Assembly: GCF_017874035.1 (NCBI RefSeq)
Contig: NZ_JAGGKV010000005.1
Location: 62,001 to 126,000 of the forward strand
Reading direction: 5' to 3'
DNA: 64,000 bases
DNA from: Paenibacillus aceris
GTDB lineage: Bacteria; Bacillota; Bacilli; Paenibacillales; NBRC-103111
In this document: positions 1 to 8,337 of the stretch, piece by piece
How the letters are laid out: each line of letters opens with the position of its first letter
Numbering within the stretch: the stretch's first letter is position 1
Notes under the pieces: model-generated
The model's database searches: none
What the model was told of the DNA's origin: nothing
Seen by the model: the letters and a program-made list of their open reading frames with translations, nothing else
Position numbers and translations under genes: made by a program

Positions 1-648
1 AGGGCGCTGCGGCAGGCTGCGCTCCAAACGCTGAAGCGGGCGATCGACAATACGAAATCTTTGGGGGCGGAGGTGCTGTGCGGGCCATTATTTCAAGGAT
101 TGGGACGCTTCTCCGGCCATGCACCGCAGCGGGATGAGTGGGATTATGCCGTTGAAACGCTGCGCGAGGCGGGCGAATACGCAGGTTCAGTTGGCGTGAA
201 GCTGGCGCTGGAGCCGATTAACCGTTTCGAGATGTATATGGTGAACACGCTTGCAGATGGAGTGCGTTTTGTGAAGCAGATAGGCTTGCCTAACGTTGGC
301 TTACTAGCGGATACGCATCATGGCAACATCGAGGAACGCAATGTGCCTGAAGCTTGGCGTCAGGCGGCGGCACACATCGTGCATGTTCATATTTCGGAAA
401 ATGACCGCGGAGTGCCTGGTAGCGGTCATGCGGTACCGAAGGAAATATTCGAGGTGCTTACAGAAATCGGTTATGACGGCTGGCTCACCATCGAAGCATT
501 CGGGCAGCAGGTCCCCGGACTGATCTCACGACTCCATTTGTGGCGGGATTATGCGAACCACCCGGATGATGCCGCACGTTTGGGTGTTCAATATATTCGG
601 CAGCAATTAGGTTATGGAGGTTCGGTTCATGCCAATCGTTCACGTTAA
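1..648 (+). CDS. Sugar phosphate isomerase/epimerase, TIM barrel (5' truncated)
   Basis: The reading frame is open from base 1, so the gene starts before the window; an internal TTG at 61 is not a credible start because homologous sequence lies upstream of it. The protein matches the xylose-isomerase-like TIM-barrel family (AP_endonuc_2), closest by eye to D-tagatose/D-psicose 3-epimerases: an LEPINR segment carrying the metal-binding Glu, an ADTHHGNIEE segment with Asp and His, an HVHISENDRG segment, and a final IEAFG segment with the last metal-ligand Glu. It probably epimerises or isomerises a keto-sugar or inosose in the cytoplasm. It ends inside the next gene, so the two are translationally coupled. 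The family is clear; the substrate is not known. Confidence 0.85.
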   Translation, partial: RALRQAALQTLKRAIDNTKSLGAEVLCGPLFQGLGRFSGHAPQRDEWDYAVETLREAGEYAGSVGVKLALEPINRFEMYMVNTLADGVRFVKQIGLPNVGLLADTHHGNIEERNVPEAWRQAAAHIVHVHISENDRGVPGSGHAVPKEIFEVLTEIGYDGWLTIEAFGQQVPGLISRLHLWRDYANHPDDAARLGVQYIRQQLGYGGSVHANRSR

Positions 649-1429
649 CGGGATAGAGCTTCATTATACGGAAAGAGGTCAAGGCCAGCCCTTGGTTTTA
701 CTGATGGGTCTTGGGGCGGACGGGAGCGTATGGGAGGAGCATGTGCGCGTCTATGAACAGCATTATCGCTGCATATTGGTCGATAACCGGGGAGCGGGCC
801 GCTCCGCCAAGCCGGAAGGCCCTTATACGACACGGATGATGGCCTTAGACACCATCGGATTGCTGGACGCGCTTGGGATCGACCAAATGCATTTGTCTGG
901 CATCTCGATGGGCAGCGCCATTGCGCAGGAGGTGGCCTTGGCTACTCCGGAACGTGTCCGGACTTTAACGATTAACTGCTCGTGGTCGGAATGCGATGCG
1001 TACACTACGCGCATCTTCGAAACGTTCGGCGCAGCCTATCAAGCGATGAAAGCAGATGATTTCCAGAAGTTGCTGCAGCTCATCATCTACACGCCAGCTT
1101 ATCACGAACAGCATCAAGATAGGCTTAAAGAAGGCCAGAACAGCGCATTAACGAACGGCAATCCGATGCCGGTTCATGCGTTTCAAGCGCAATGTAGCGC
1201 TTGTATGTCTCATCATACGACAGGGAAGCTCGGGGCAATCACCGCTCCTACACTGATCACTGTTGGAGACCAAGATATCTTTACACCGGTCCATCTGTCG
1301 TTGTCCATCGCAAGAGAGATTCCTCATGCCGAGCTAAGCATATTTGAAGGCAGCGGCCATACGCATCACTGGGATCGGCTGCAGGATTTTAACCGGATCA
1401 CGTTGGATTTTCTTAACCGTCATCAATGA
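629..1429 (+). CDS. Alpha/beta hydrolase
   Basis: This 266-residue single-domain alpha/beta hydrolase has the oxyanion region LMGLGADGSVW, the DNRGAGRS strand-loop typical of 3-oxoadipate enol-lactonase-like hydrolases, the nucleophile elbow GISMG and a late His in GSGHTHHW. The start is placed at ATG 629 because GGAGG at 616-620 sits eight bases upstream; an in-frame ATG at 614 would overlap that ribosome site. It overlaps the end of the preceding epimerase by 20 bases and is 28 bases from the next gene, so it belongs to a four-gene operon. It may open a lactone or ester made during sugar-acid catabolism, but that is inferred from context only. Confidence 0.85.
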   Translation: MPIVHVNGIELHYTERGQGQPLVLLMGLGADGSVWEEHVRVYEQHYRCILVDNRGAGRSAKPEGPYTTRMMALDTIGLLDALGIDQMHLSGISMGSAIAQEVALATPERVRTLTINCSWSECDAYTTRIFETFGAAYQAMKADDFQKLLQLIIYTPAYHEQHQDRLKEGQNSALTNGNPMPVHAFQAQCSACMSHHTTGKLGAITAPTLITVGDQDIFTPVHLSLSIAREIPHAELSIFEGSGHTHHWDRLQDFNRITLDFLNRHQ

Positions 1430-1457
1430 TCTGAATAAAGTTTAAGGAGTGATTGCG

Positions 1458-2354
1458 TTGAATCCCAAAATATCAATTGGTTCTTGGGCGTTCGCTTTCG
1501 GCCCATTCGCCCGGTCTCCGTGGCCGTTTACACAAATTTTGCAGTATGCCGGAGCATCCGGTTATGACGGTGTGGAAATCAATGGCTTCGCGCCTCATCC
1601 GACCCCATACAGCCATCCGACTAAGGAAAGCCGTCAGGGGCTGTTGGAAGAAATTCAATCTTATGGACTCGGGATATCCGGCTATGCGCCGGATTTCACC
1701 TCGGTGCCCCCCGACCGGTGCAATCAGGACGATTATTTGGAGCTGCTGCAAACGTATATCGCGTTTAGCGCTGATTTGGGCATTGATACCATTCGTGTGG
1801 ATACGGTCAGTCCGCCGGCCGAATTGTCCGTGGGAGAGTATGAGGACAATTTCGATAGACTCGTTGCTACTTGGCGGGCATCGGCAAAGCTCGCAGCTGT
1901 GGCGGGAATGACCATCGTTTGGGAGTTTGAGCCCGGCTTTTGGCTAAATAAGCCAAGCGAAGTGAAGCGGCTTGTGGAAGCCGTGGGTCACCCTGCCTTC
2001 AAAGTATTGTTCGATACGAGTCATGCGTATATGAGCGGAGTTGTCGGTGCGCGCCATGTCGGGGAAAAGGAGCTGCTTCAGGGAGGTATTATTGAATATG
2101 CGAAGTTGCTCCAAGATCATATCGGTCATCTTCATCTTATCGATTCAGACGGAACGCTTCACGACGAAGAAACGAGCACGCATGCTGCATTTGGGGCGGG
2201 AAAAGTGGATTTTGCCGGCTTTTTATCGGCAATGAAACCGGTCATATCGCAGATGGAATGGTGGTGCGTGGATTTCTGCTTTAATGCGGAAGTCGAGGAA
2301 TGGGGCCGGCGCGCAATTCCTTTCATTCGCGAGGGGATCAAGGAGGTTGATTAA
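1458..2354 (+). CDS. Sugar phosphate isomerase/epimerase, TIM barrel
   Basis: A complete member of the xylose-isomerase-like TIM-barrel superfamily, about 298 residues. Visible elements are WEFEPGFW with a metal-binding Glu, VLFDTSHAYMSG with Asp and His, GHLHLIDSDGT with the barrel-strand His, and a FGAGKVDF loop. TTG 1458 is preferred because AAGGAG (1444-1449) is eight bases upstream; the frame-open GTG at 1449 overlaps the ribosome site. It is the second of three family members in this operon and is not a close copy of either neighbour, so the set probably performs successive or alternative isomerisation steps (compare IolE/IolH/IolI in inositol catabolism). The substrate is unknown. Confidence 0.85.
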   Translation: MNPKISIGSWAFAFGPFARSPWPFTQILQYAGASGYDGVEINGFAPHPTPYSHPTKESRQGLLEEIQSYGLGISGYAPDFTSVPPDRCNQDDYLELLQTYIAFSADLGIDTIRVDTVSPPAELSVGEYEDNFDRLVATWRASAKLAAVAGMTIVWEFEPGFWLNKPSEVKRLVEAVGHPAFKVLFDTSHAYMSGVVGARHVGEKELLQGGIIEYAKLLQDHIGHLHLIDSDGTLHDEETSTHAAFGAGKVDFAGFLSAMKPVISQMEWWCVDFCFNAEVEEWGRRAIPFIREGIKEVD

Positions 2355-2357
2355 TCG

Positions 2358-3176
2358 GTGGCAATTCGATATGGATTTCAAACATATACGTGGCAAATGT
2401 CTTATGCGAAATATGGCAATCGGTTGGACCATATTCTCGATGTGATCGCGCAAGCGGGAGCTGCAGGTGTAGAGCCGGAAGTATGCATGCTTGGGCCGTA
2501 TACGCAGGAACCGGCCGCCTTGCAGGAAGCGCTGGCGCGCCGGAATTTGCGGCTCAGCGCCCTGTGTCTCGCACTCGATTGGCGAGGACCTGAAGAAACG
2601 GAGGCTGAACGAATTGAAGCGGATCGGGTGATTCAATATTTACAGCATTTCCCGGATACGGTTCTGACGCTGGTACAGCTTCCGGGCAAGGACCGGAGGG
2701 ATCTGGAGCAGCGGCAAAAGAATGCGCTGGCTAACATTAACGCCGTTAGCAGACGAGCTTCCGAGAAGGAGATCGTATGTGCCTATCATCCGAATTCACC
2801 GGCTGGATCGATCTTCCGGATTGAGCAGGACTACCGGATTTTGCTGGAAGGACTTGATCCCCGGTACTGCGGCTACGCTCCGGATACGGGACATATTGCT
2901 AGGGGAGGGATGGACGTGGAAACGATATTCGGCACGTACCGCTCCCTTATCAAACATGTTCATTTTAAAGATATGGATATGACAACGGGCGCATGGTCAG
3001 CTCTGGGGCAAGGCTCAATCGATCACCTGCGCATTGCTCAATATTTGAACGCTACGGGTTACAACGGGTGGATTATGGTTGAGGAGGAATCAATTGGGGC
3101 TGAAGCGGATCCAGATCAGGTGACTTTGGCGAACGGGAATTATATACGAGAAAGGCTAGCCGCTTCAGCGCAATAA
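2358..3176 (+). CDS. Sugar phosphate isomerase/epimerase, IolE-like TIM barrel
   Basis: Third TIM-barrel isomerase/epimerase of the operon, 272 residues, with a GTG start three bases after the previous stop and AAGGAGG at 2340-2346. It carries CAYHPNSPAG, YAPDTGHIARGG (Asp and His metal-ligand region), KHVHFKDMD and MVEEES (final Glu). The pattern recalls inosose dehydratase (IolE) and hydroxypyruvate isomerase-like proteins. It closes the operon and is followed by a terminator hairpin shared with the convergent gene. Role: probably dehydration or isomerisation of a cyclic or keto sugar intermediate; the family call is firm and the reaction is not. Confidence 0.83.
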   Translation: MAIRYGFQTYTWQMSYAKYGNRLDHILDVIAQAGAAGVEPEVCMLGPYTQEPAALQEALARRNLRLSALCLALDWRGPEETEAERIEADRVIQYLQHFPDTVLTLVQLPGKDRRDLEQRQKNALANINAVSRRASEKEIVCAYHPNSPAGSIFRIEQDYRILLEGLDPRYCGYAPDTGHIARGGMDVETIFGTYRSLIKHVHFKDMDMTTGAWSALGQGSIDHLRIAQYLNATGYNGWIMVEEESIGAEADPDQVTLANGNYIRERLAASAQ

Positions 3177-3200
3177 CCAATAATCAATCGCCAGAAAAAC

Positions 3201-3236
3201 GCCATCCCGCATTACAATGCGAAGGGATGGCTTCTC
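3201..3236. terminator. Convergent-gene terminator hairpin
   Basis: The arms GCCATCCC and GGGATGGC flank a short loop between two convergent genes. On the minus strand the hairpin is followed by a GTTTTT run, a good intrinsic terminator for the DUF1450 gene; on the plus strand the trailing bases (TTCTCTT) are weaker. Confidence 0.7.
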
Positions 3237-3242
3237 TTGGCT

Positions 3243-3671
3243 TCAAATCACTTCAGATGAGGCATAATCGTTGAACGGTGTATGTTCTTCATGAGCTCTT
3301 TCGAGTTTAGATCGCAAATCGATCATTTCTTTTGCCAATTGAACGAATCGGGCATTGAGCGCGCAGGCTTGCTCAAAATCGTCTTCATTCCGCAGGCTCA
3401 AAAGCAAGCTTTCCATCTGAATTTCCAACTCCTGAATGCGGGCTATCATGCTGTCATGAACCGAGTTCGAACCGGTATCCATCGACTTCAGCGCATACGT
3501 CTCGCCGTTGCGGGTGTAATGAGCCGAACGGCGGCATGTACCGCAATTGTTCAAACACCGCTCGACTTGTATGGAGCAGCCGGCTTGCTGCAGCTTGGTC
3601 AAGTCATCACTCAGCTTATGTTGGATGACGTTCGAAAGGCAGAACCGGATACTGTTAGAATCTTCCGACAT
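3243..3671 (-). CDS. DUF1450 (YuzB-like) protein with helical C-terminal extension
   Basis: The 142-residue protein begins with a Cys-rich segment like DUF1450/YuzB: FCLSN near the start and then CLNNCGTC followed by a TRNGE stretch, equivalent to YuzB's cysteine block and VNGE region. YuzB-type proteins are only about 75-80 residues; here another 70 residues follow, predicted as a charged helical hairpin (QELEIQMESLL and later KEMIDLRSKLER). The cysteines could bind a metal or an Fe-S cluster, which is an inference. It lies convergent to the TIM-barrel operon and 49 bases downstream of the dioxygenase gene in the same direction, so the two may share a transcript. Function unknown. Confidence 0.7.
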   Translation of the reverse strand: MSEDSNSIRFCLSNVIQHKLSDDLTKLQQAGCSIQVERCLNNCGTCRRSAHYTRNGETYALKSMDTGSNSVHDSMIARIQELEIQMESLLLSLRNEDDFEQACALNARFVQLAKEMIDLRSKLERAHEEHTPFNDYASSEVI

Positions 3672-3720
3672 GCAAATCCCCCTCTCCGGAGACGAATTCC
3701 GCTACATAGTTTCATTGCAT

Positions 3721-4455
3721 TCATCTCGTTTGCAGGGTGTACACATACTCGCCATTCTTCGTCATGACCGGCCCGTTATCGAAGGCAATTCCCGTTTCGG
3801 GGTTCACCGCACCGGCTACGGAATATTGAAGCACCAATCCTTTGCGAGTCGCGCTGCTGCGGTTTGGCGTGCTGCGGTGGAACAAAAGAGAATGAAAGAT
3901 CACCATGCTGCCGCTTTTCAGCGGAACCGGAATGCCGGGGTCTTCTTCAAAGTAGCACTGCCATCCAATATCCGTCTTTTTATGTTCCACAAAGCCTTGT
4001 TTATGGGATTCCGGCATAACCCAGATGCAGCCATTTTCTAACGTAGCGTCTTCCAAAGCGATCCAGCAGGTTAAATAATGCATCGGTTCGATCGGCGCAT
4101 AGCCGTTGTCCTGGTGCCAAGGGAAATCCCGGTTTGCTTCAGGGCGTTTGTACACCGACTGGTCAAAATACAGCTGGACATCCGGCCCCAGAATATCCAT
4201 TGCGATGGCTGCCATTTTATCCTGACAACAAAATCGTTGGATATCTGCACTTTTTTTGTTGAGCTGCGCATTGAAATTGATTTGCCCAGGGATATTGAGG
4301 AAATTTTGTCCTAATTTTTGTAATTCCTTTTCGGCTTGTTCATCGAGTTTATCGATCTGCGCCGTCACTGCGTCGATCTCCGCTTTCGAAAAAAATTGAT
4401 CGAGAATAATATAGCCCTGATCTTCGTAGTGCTTCAGCTGTTCGTTGGTTAACAT
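3721..4455 (-). CDS. Phytanoyl-CoA dioxygenase family protein (PhyH)
   Basis: Fe(II)/2-oxoglutarate-dependent oxygenase of the PhyH family, about 244 residues. The HQD motif in FPWHQDNGYAP gives two iron ligands, FHSLLFHRSTPN gives the distal His, and the Arg shortly after (SATRKGL) fits the 2-oxoglutarate anchor. ATG 4455 is chosen because AAGGAG is nine bases upstream; a TTG 18 bases earlier overlaps that site. It is transcribed away from an AraC regulator, which suggests it is the regulator's target. Such enzymes hydroxylate or demethylate small molecules; next to a sugar-uptake operon and a MocDE pair it may start oxidation of the same substrate, which is inferred. Confidence 0.85.
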   Translation of the reverse strand: MLTNEQLKHYEDQGYIILDQFFSKAEIDAVTAQIDKLDEQAEKELQKLGQNFLNIPGQINFNAQLNKKSADIQRFCCQDKMAAIAMDILGPDVQLYFDQSVYKRPEANRDFPWHQDNGYAPIEPMHYLTCWIALEDATLENGCIWVMPESHKQGFVEHKKTDIGWQCYFEEDPGIPVPLKSGSMVIFHSLLFHRSTPNRSSATRKGLVLQYSVAGAVNPETGIAFDNGPVMTKNGEYVYTLQTR

Positions 4456-4587
4456 GGTCATTCGCTCCTTCAAGTTGGTTTTAGAAAGATTGTGTTTGTG
4501 ATTTCATTATGCTTACCGAACCCAACTTCTCACAATGTCGAAATCGAACTACTTATTGCAAATTTGGAACATTACGGGGGTGCTGAA

Positions 4588-5430
4588 TTGCAAACAAAGC
4601 TAAGTATCCGTGAAAATATGGACTTCTCTTTGTATCATGTTGAGAAAGCCGCTTATCATTCGTTTCACCTGGAAATGGTCAAACCGTATTGGACGGTATC
4701 GTTTGTGCTGGAAGGGGAAGTGGAATCAAGGTCGTGCGGTGCGGTGGATGTGGCTAAGACAGGGGATGTGATGATCCACCCTCCGAATTTGCCATTCACG
4801 GAAATTGCAGTCGGACCGGGGGTTCATTTATGGATGTTGATCGAAGTGCGGGTCATTCCGCAGCTCAGCTTTTTTCAACGGTTTCCCGTAAGCCGAGTCA
4901 TCACGCTGCTTCATGCGGACAGCTATGCGGCTTCCTTTGAGGTACTGCTCCATATGTGGAATGAGCCGCCTTCACCGCTGCGTGATTATAAGGGGATAGC
5001 GATTGCGCTTCAACTGTTAGGCGACATTTTGGAGAGTTGGATGGTTTCCGGCAGCCCAAGCCGGCCGGCCTCGAAGCTTTCTACCGAGGACCGGTTTCTT
5101 CAAGTAGTGAAACATATGGAGGACAATCTCGACAAAAAGCTGATGAGAGAGGATTTGGCACAGCTGGTACATTTGCATCCTGGCTATTTTAACCGGGTGT
5201 TCAAGCAAACCTACGGGGTGTCGTCCATGCAGATGCTGAAAATGCTGAGGCTGCGCAAAGCTTTGCAGTTGTTGGAGGAGCCGGACAATACGCTCGAGCG
5301 GATTGCAGCGGTGTGCGGCTTTGGCGATGCCGCCTATTTCAGCAAAATATTTAAAGAAAGCGTAGGGAAAACGCCGGGAGATTACCGCAAAAGTATCAAA
5401 AGTACAAAAGAAGGCTTTGTCTCGACCTGA
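4588..5430 (+). CDS. AraC-family transcriptional regulator with N-terminal cupin
   Basis: The N-terminal part is a beta-rich AraC ligand/cupin domain and the last 100 residues contain two helix-turn-helix units (REDLAQLVHLHPGYFNRVFKQ and LERIAAVCGFGDAAYFSKIFKE) ending in the canonical GKTPGDYR. The frame is open back to GTG 4492, but TTG 4588 is preferred because GGGGG lies just upstream and the upstream residues do not resemble the family. It diverges from the PhyH gene and is followed 200 bases later by the importer/MocDE operon, so it is the probable local activator, sensing the substrate of the pathway. Confidence 0.85.
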   Translation: MQTKLSIRENMDFSLYHVEKAAYHSFHLEMVKPYWTVSFVLEGEVESRSCGAVDVAKTGDVMIHPPNLPFTEIAVGPGVHLWMLIEVRVIPQLSFFQRFPVSRVITLLHADSYAASFEVLLHMWNEPPSPLRDYKGIAIALQLLGDILESWMVSGSPSRPASKLSTEDRFLQVVKHMEDNLDKKLMREDLAQLVHLHPGYFNRVFKQTYGVSSMQMLKMLRLRKALQLLEEPDNTLERIAAVCGFGDAAYFSKIFKESVGKTPGDYRKSIKSTKEGFVST

Positions 5431-5518
5431 GCGCATAACGGATCAATCCGGCTGCATATTTTGCCGGGCTGCCTGTTAAAGATGTTCCAAAATTACAATA
5501 TGTTGTTCACTTCGTAGA

Positions 5519-5569
5519 TTGTCCGCTATTTGAACGCTCTAATATACTTTACTTATGTTCCAAACATAA
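5519..5569 (+). promoter_or_regulatory. Candidate promoter with downstream palindromic operator
   Basis: TTGTCC (5519-5524) and TATACT (5543-5548) are 18 bases apart. Immediately downstream is a perfect inverted repeat, TTATGTT CCA AACATAA (5553-5569), in the position where a repressor would block initiation. A half-site-like TGTTCCAAA also occurs near 5483. This lies upstream of the importer-MocDE operon. Confidence 0.45.
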
Positions 5570-5629
5570 CAAGTATAGGCAGCGAAGAGAATGAGCCGGG
5601 ACAAATTAGCGGAGAGGGGCAACAAACAA

Positions 5630-7324
5630 ATGAAAAGCAGAAAATTCGGGTGGATATTTATGATGCTTACCATAGTGCTCGGGATCATCGGTTGTTCCAA
5701 TGACGATACCACGAGTCAAAACGCAACCGCTTCCAATGCACCAACGACGCAGAATGATGACATGGCAAAGCCAGCCAAGGCGCTAGTAACATTTAGCTAC
5801 TTTAACGCAGCGCGTCCCGGGAAAGATGTCAATACGAACGAAACGACGATCGGTAAAAAGTTAGAGGAGCAGACTGGGGTCAATTTTAAAATTGAGCATC
5901 TGGTCGGTGACATTAATACGAAAATTGGGGTTATGATAGCCAGCGGAGATTACCCGGATGTGCTAATTCCGGATAGTGCGATGGATAAAGTTCTCGATGC
6001 CGGGGCCTTTATCCCGTTGAACGAACTTTTGAAGAAACACGCACCGAACATTATGAAACTCTATGGTCCTTACTTGGACATGATGAAAGCCAAGGATGGA
6101 AATATATATCATATTCCGTTCGAGGCGGCGCAGGGATATATGCCTGACCCGAATCCGACTTCCGGCTTCTGGATTCAGCGGGGTGTGCTGAAGGAATTCG
6201 GTTATCCTACCATTACAACGCTGGATGAGTACTTCGACATCATTAAACGTTATAAGGAGAAACATCCGCAAATCAATGGAAAAGATACAATCGGATTCGA
6301 AACACTGACTCATGATTGGAGATTTTTCACGCTTACGAATCCGCCTATGCATCTGGCTGGTTATCCGAATGACGGCGGCGTTATTGTCGATATGAAGACG
6401 CACGAGGCGCAATATTACGGCGATGATGAGATAACGAAAAGGTATTTAAAGAAGTTGAACGAAGCGAACAATCAAGGCTTTTTCGATAAAGAATCGTTGG
6501 TAGCGAATTATGATCAATATTTGGCCAAAATTTCATCTGGCCGCGTGCTCGGCATGTTCGATTACGCATGGCAATTCCAGCCAGCGAGCCAAAGCTTGCT
6601 AAAAGAAGGCGACGACGATAGAAGATACATTGCTTTGCCTATCGTATTTGATAAAGGGACGAAGGACCAATACTTGGATCCTCCTACATTTGTTCAAAAT
6701 CGTGGAATTGGCATTACGGTCAAAGCGAAAGATCCGGTTCGCATTATTGAATATTTCGATAACATGGTGACCGAAGAGAATCAGAAACTCATTAACTGGG
6801 GGATTAAGGGTGAAACCTACGAGGTGGATGCCAACGGCAAATTTACCCGCTCACCGGAACAAATTAAGAAAACAAGCGATCCGAACTTCCAGAAACAGTT
6901 TGGCATCGACATTTACGGCTATTTATGGCCGATGATGGGTAACTTCAGCGTATTCGCCGATGGCAATCCCAAAAATCCGAATTTGCAACCGTCAGTTGTC
7001 GAGCAAGGATATACCGATGGGGACAAAGCCATTTTGAGTGCTTATCATGCAAAAGTATTCTCAGATCTGTTCTCGCCGCCTGACGAGCGCAAATGGTATC
7101 CAGCCTGGAGCGCAGGGATTGGCAAAGGGACGCCGGAAGATATATTTGTCCAAAAAACCGTTGACCTGCAGCGCAAATATTTCCCGAAAATGATCTTAGC
7201 CTCGACAGCCGATTTTTGGTCACTTTGGGATGAATACATCAAAGAATTCAACAAGTTAGATGCCAAAACTTATGAAAATACGATAACCCGAATTGTAAAA
7301 GACCGCATTAACGGTAAATGGTAA
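5630..7324 (+). CDS. Extracellular solute-binding lipoprotein (LplA/YtcQ-like)
   Basis: Large (about 564 residues) ABC importer binding protein of the Paenibacillus/Bacillus LplA type. The N terminus has basic residues, a hydrophobic stretch and a lipobox ending in IIGC, so it is a membrane-anchored lipoprotein. ATG 5630 is preferred over ATG 5591 because GGAGAGGGG (5611-5619) is correctly spaced and the lipoprotein signal then begins directly. Two permeases follow with 24- and 14-base gaps, and MocD/MocE-like genes after them, making one operon. It is expected to bind a complex sugar or polyol derivative. No ATPase gene is present; these systems normally share MsmK-type ATPases. Confidence 0.88.
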   Translation: MKSRKFGWIFMMLTIVLGIIGCSNDDTTSQNATASNAPTTQNDDMAKPAKALVTFSYFNAARPGKDVNTNETTIGKKLEEQTGVNFKIEHLVGDINTKIGVMIASGDYPDVLIPDSAMDKVLDAGAFIPLNELLKKHAPNIMKLYGPYLDMMKAKDGNIYHIPFEAAQGYMPDPNPTSGFWIQRGVLKEFGYPTITTLDEYFDIIKRYKEKHPQINGKDTIGFETLTHDWRFFTLTNPPMHLAGYPNDGGVIVDMKTHEAQYYGDDEITKRYLKKLNEANNQGFFDKESLVANYDQYLAKISSGRVLGMFDYAWQFQPASQSLLKEGDDDRRYIALPIVFDKGTKDQYLDPPTFVQNRGIGITVKAKDPVRIIEYFDNMVTEENQKLINWGIKGETYEVDANGKFTRSPEQIKKTSDPNFQKQFGIDIYGYLWPMMGNFSVFADGNPKNPNLQPSVVEQGYTDGDKAILSAYHAKVFSDLFSPPDERKWYPAWSAGIGKGTPEDIFVQKTVDLQRKYFPKMILASTADFWSLWDEYIKEFNKLDAKTYENTITRIVKDRINGKW

Positions 7325-7348
7325 ACGCTATCAGTAGGGGTGAATACA

Positions 7349-8323
7349 GTGGCTGATTCCATTGCAAAACCAGCGTCCCTTAAGCGGATGCAGGTGCTTA
7401 AACCGACAGGGGCAAAACTTTTTTTCATCAAATTGAGAAATCAAAAAGCATTAGCCGCCATGTCCTTGCCGTTCGTGATTTGGCTGCTCGTTTTTAAATA
7501 TGTCCCCATATGGGGCTGGACGATCGCATTTCAAAACTTTAAACCGGCGAAAAAGCTGGCTGATCAACAGTGGGTGGGATTCGATAACTTTAAGTTTTTG
7601 TTTCTGGACGACGGATTTTACCGGGTCATGCGCAATACTGTGGTCATGAGCTCCATTAATCTGGTGCTTGGCTTTGTGACTGCGATTACGCTGGCTATTC
7701 TTTTAAACGAGCTGCGCAGGGCGATGTTCAAACGGTTCGTGCAAACCGTCAGTTACCTGCCGCATTTTATTTCTTGGGTTGTGGCGGCCAACATCGTTTC
7801 CAGCGCTCTATCGACTGAGAACGGTATCGTCAATATTTTGTTGATGAAGCTTCATGTGATCAACGAGCCTATTCTTTGGTTGGCTGAGGGGAAATATTTT
7901 TGGGGTATTCTTGGTGCAGCCGAAGTGTGGAAAAATGTAGGGTGGAATACGATCATTTATTTGGCTGCGATGACGACGATTGATCCAACCTTGTATGAAG
8001 CAGCAGAAATGGATGGGGCGAGCCGATTTAGGAGAATTGTGCATGTCACCTTACCTGCGTTGAAGCCGATTATTGTTATTTTGCTTATTATGAATTTAGG
8101 CAACATCCTGGAATCGGGCTTCGAGCCTCAGTACTTGCTCGGCAACGGATTGACAGCAGACTATTCCGAAAATCTGGACATATTTGTTCTGAAATACGGC
8201 ATAGCGATGGGCAAATTTTCGTTCGCGACCGCTGCTGGCATGTTCAAGACGGTCATCAGTTTTATTTTTCTCTTCTCTGCGAATCATTTGGCCAAGAAAT
8301 TAGGCCAACCACGGCTGTTCTAA
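7349..8323 (+). CDS. ABC transporter permease (LplB-like)
   Basis: Integral membrane permease of the carbohydrate ABC family, with six hydrophobic segments and the EAA motif that docks the ATPase (YEAAEMDGASRFRRIVHVTLPALKP). The start is set at GTG 7349, eight bases after AGGGG; an in-frame GTG at 7340 overlaps the ribosome site. The sequence pattern VFKYVPIWGW near the N terminus is typical of LplB/YteP permeases. It works with the preceding binding protein and the next permease. Confidence 0.9.
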   Translation: MADSIAKPASLKRMQVLKPTGAKLFFIKLRNQKALAAMSLPFVIWLLVFKYVPIWGWTIAFQNFKPAKKLADQQWVGFDNFKFLFLDDGFYRVMRNTVVMSSINLVLGFVTAITLAILLNELRRAMFKRFVQTVSYLPHFISWVVAANIVSSALSTENGIVNILLMKLHVINEPILWLAEGKYFWGILGAAEVWKNVGWNTIIYLAAMTTIDPTLYEAAEMDGASRFRRIVHVTLPALKPIIVILLIMNLGNILESGFEPQYLLGNGLTADYSENLDIFVLKYGIAMGKFSFATAAGMFKTVISFIFLFSANHLAKKLGQPRLF

Positions 8324-8337
8324 GGGGGACGGAGACG

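Noticed and set aside
1477..1911. 144-codon alternative frame inside the second TIM-barrel gene
   Set aside because: Overlaps a clear isomerase in another frame and has shadow-like composition.
3282..4041. Two long plus-strand open frames across the DUF1450 and PhyH region
   Set aside because: Both lie opposite genes with recognisable motifs and ribosome sites and have no family features.
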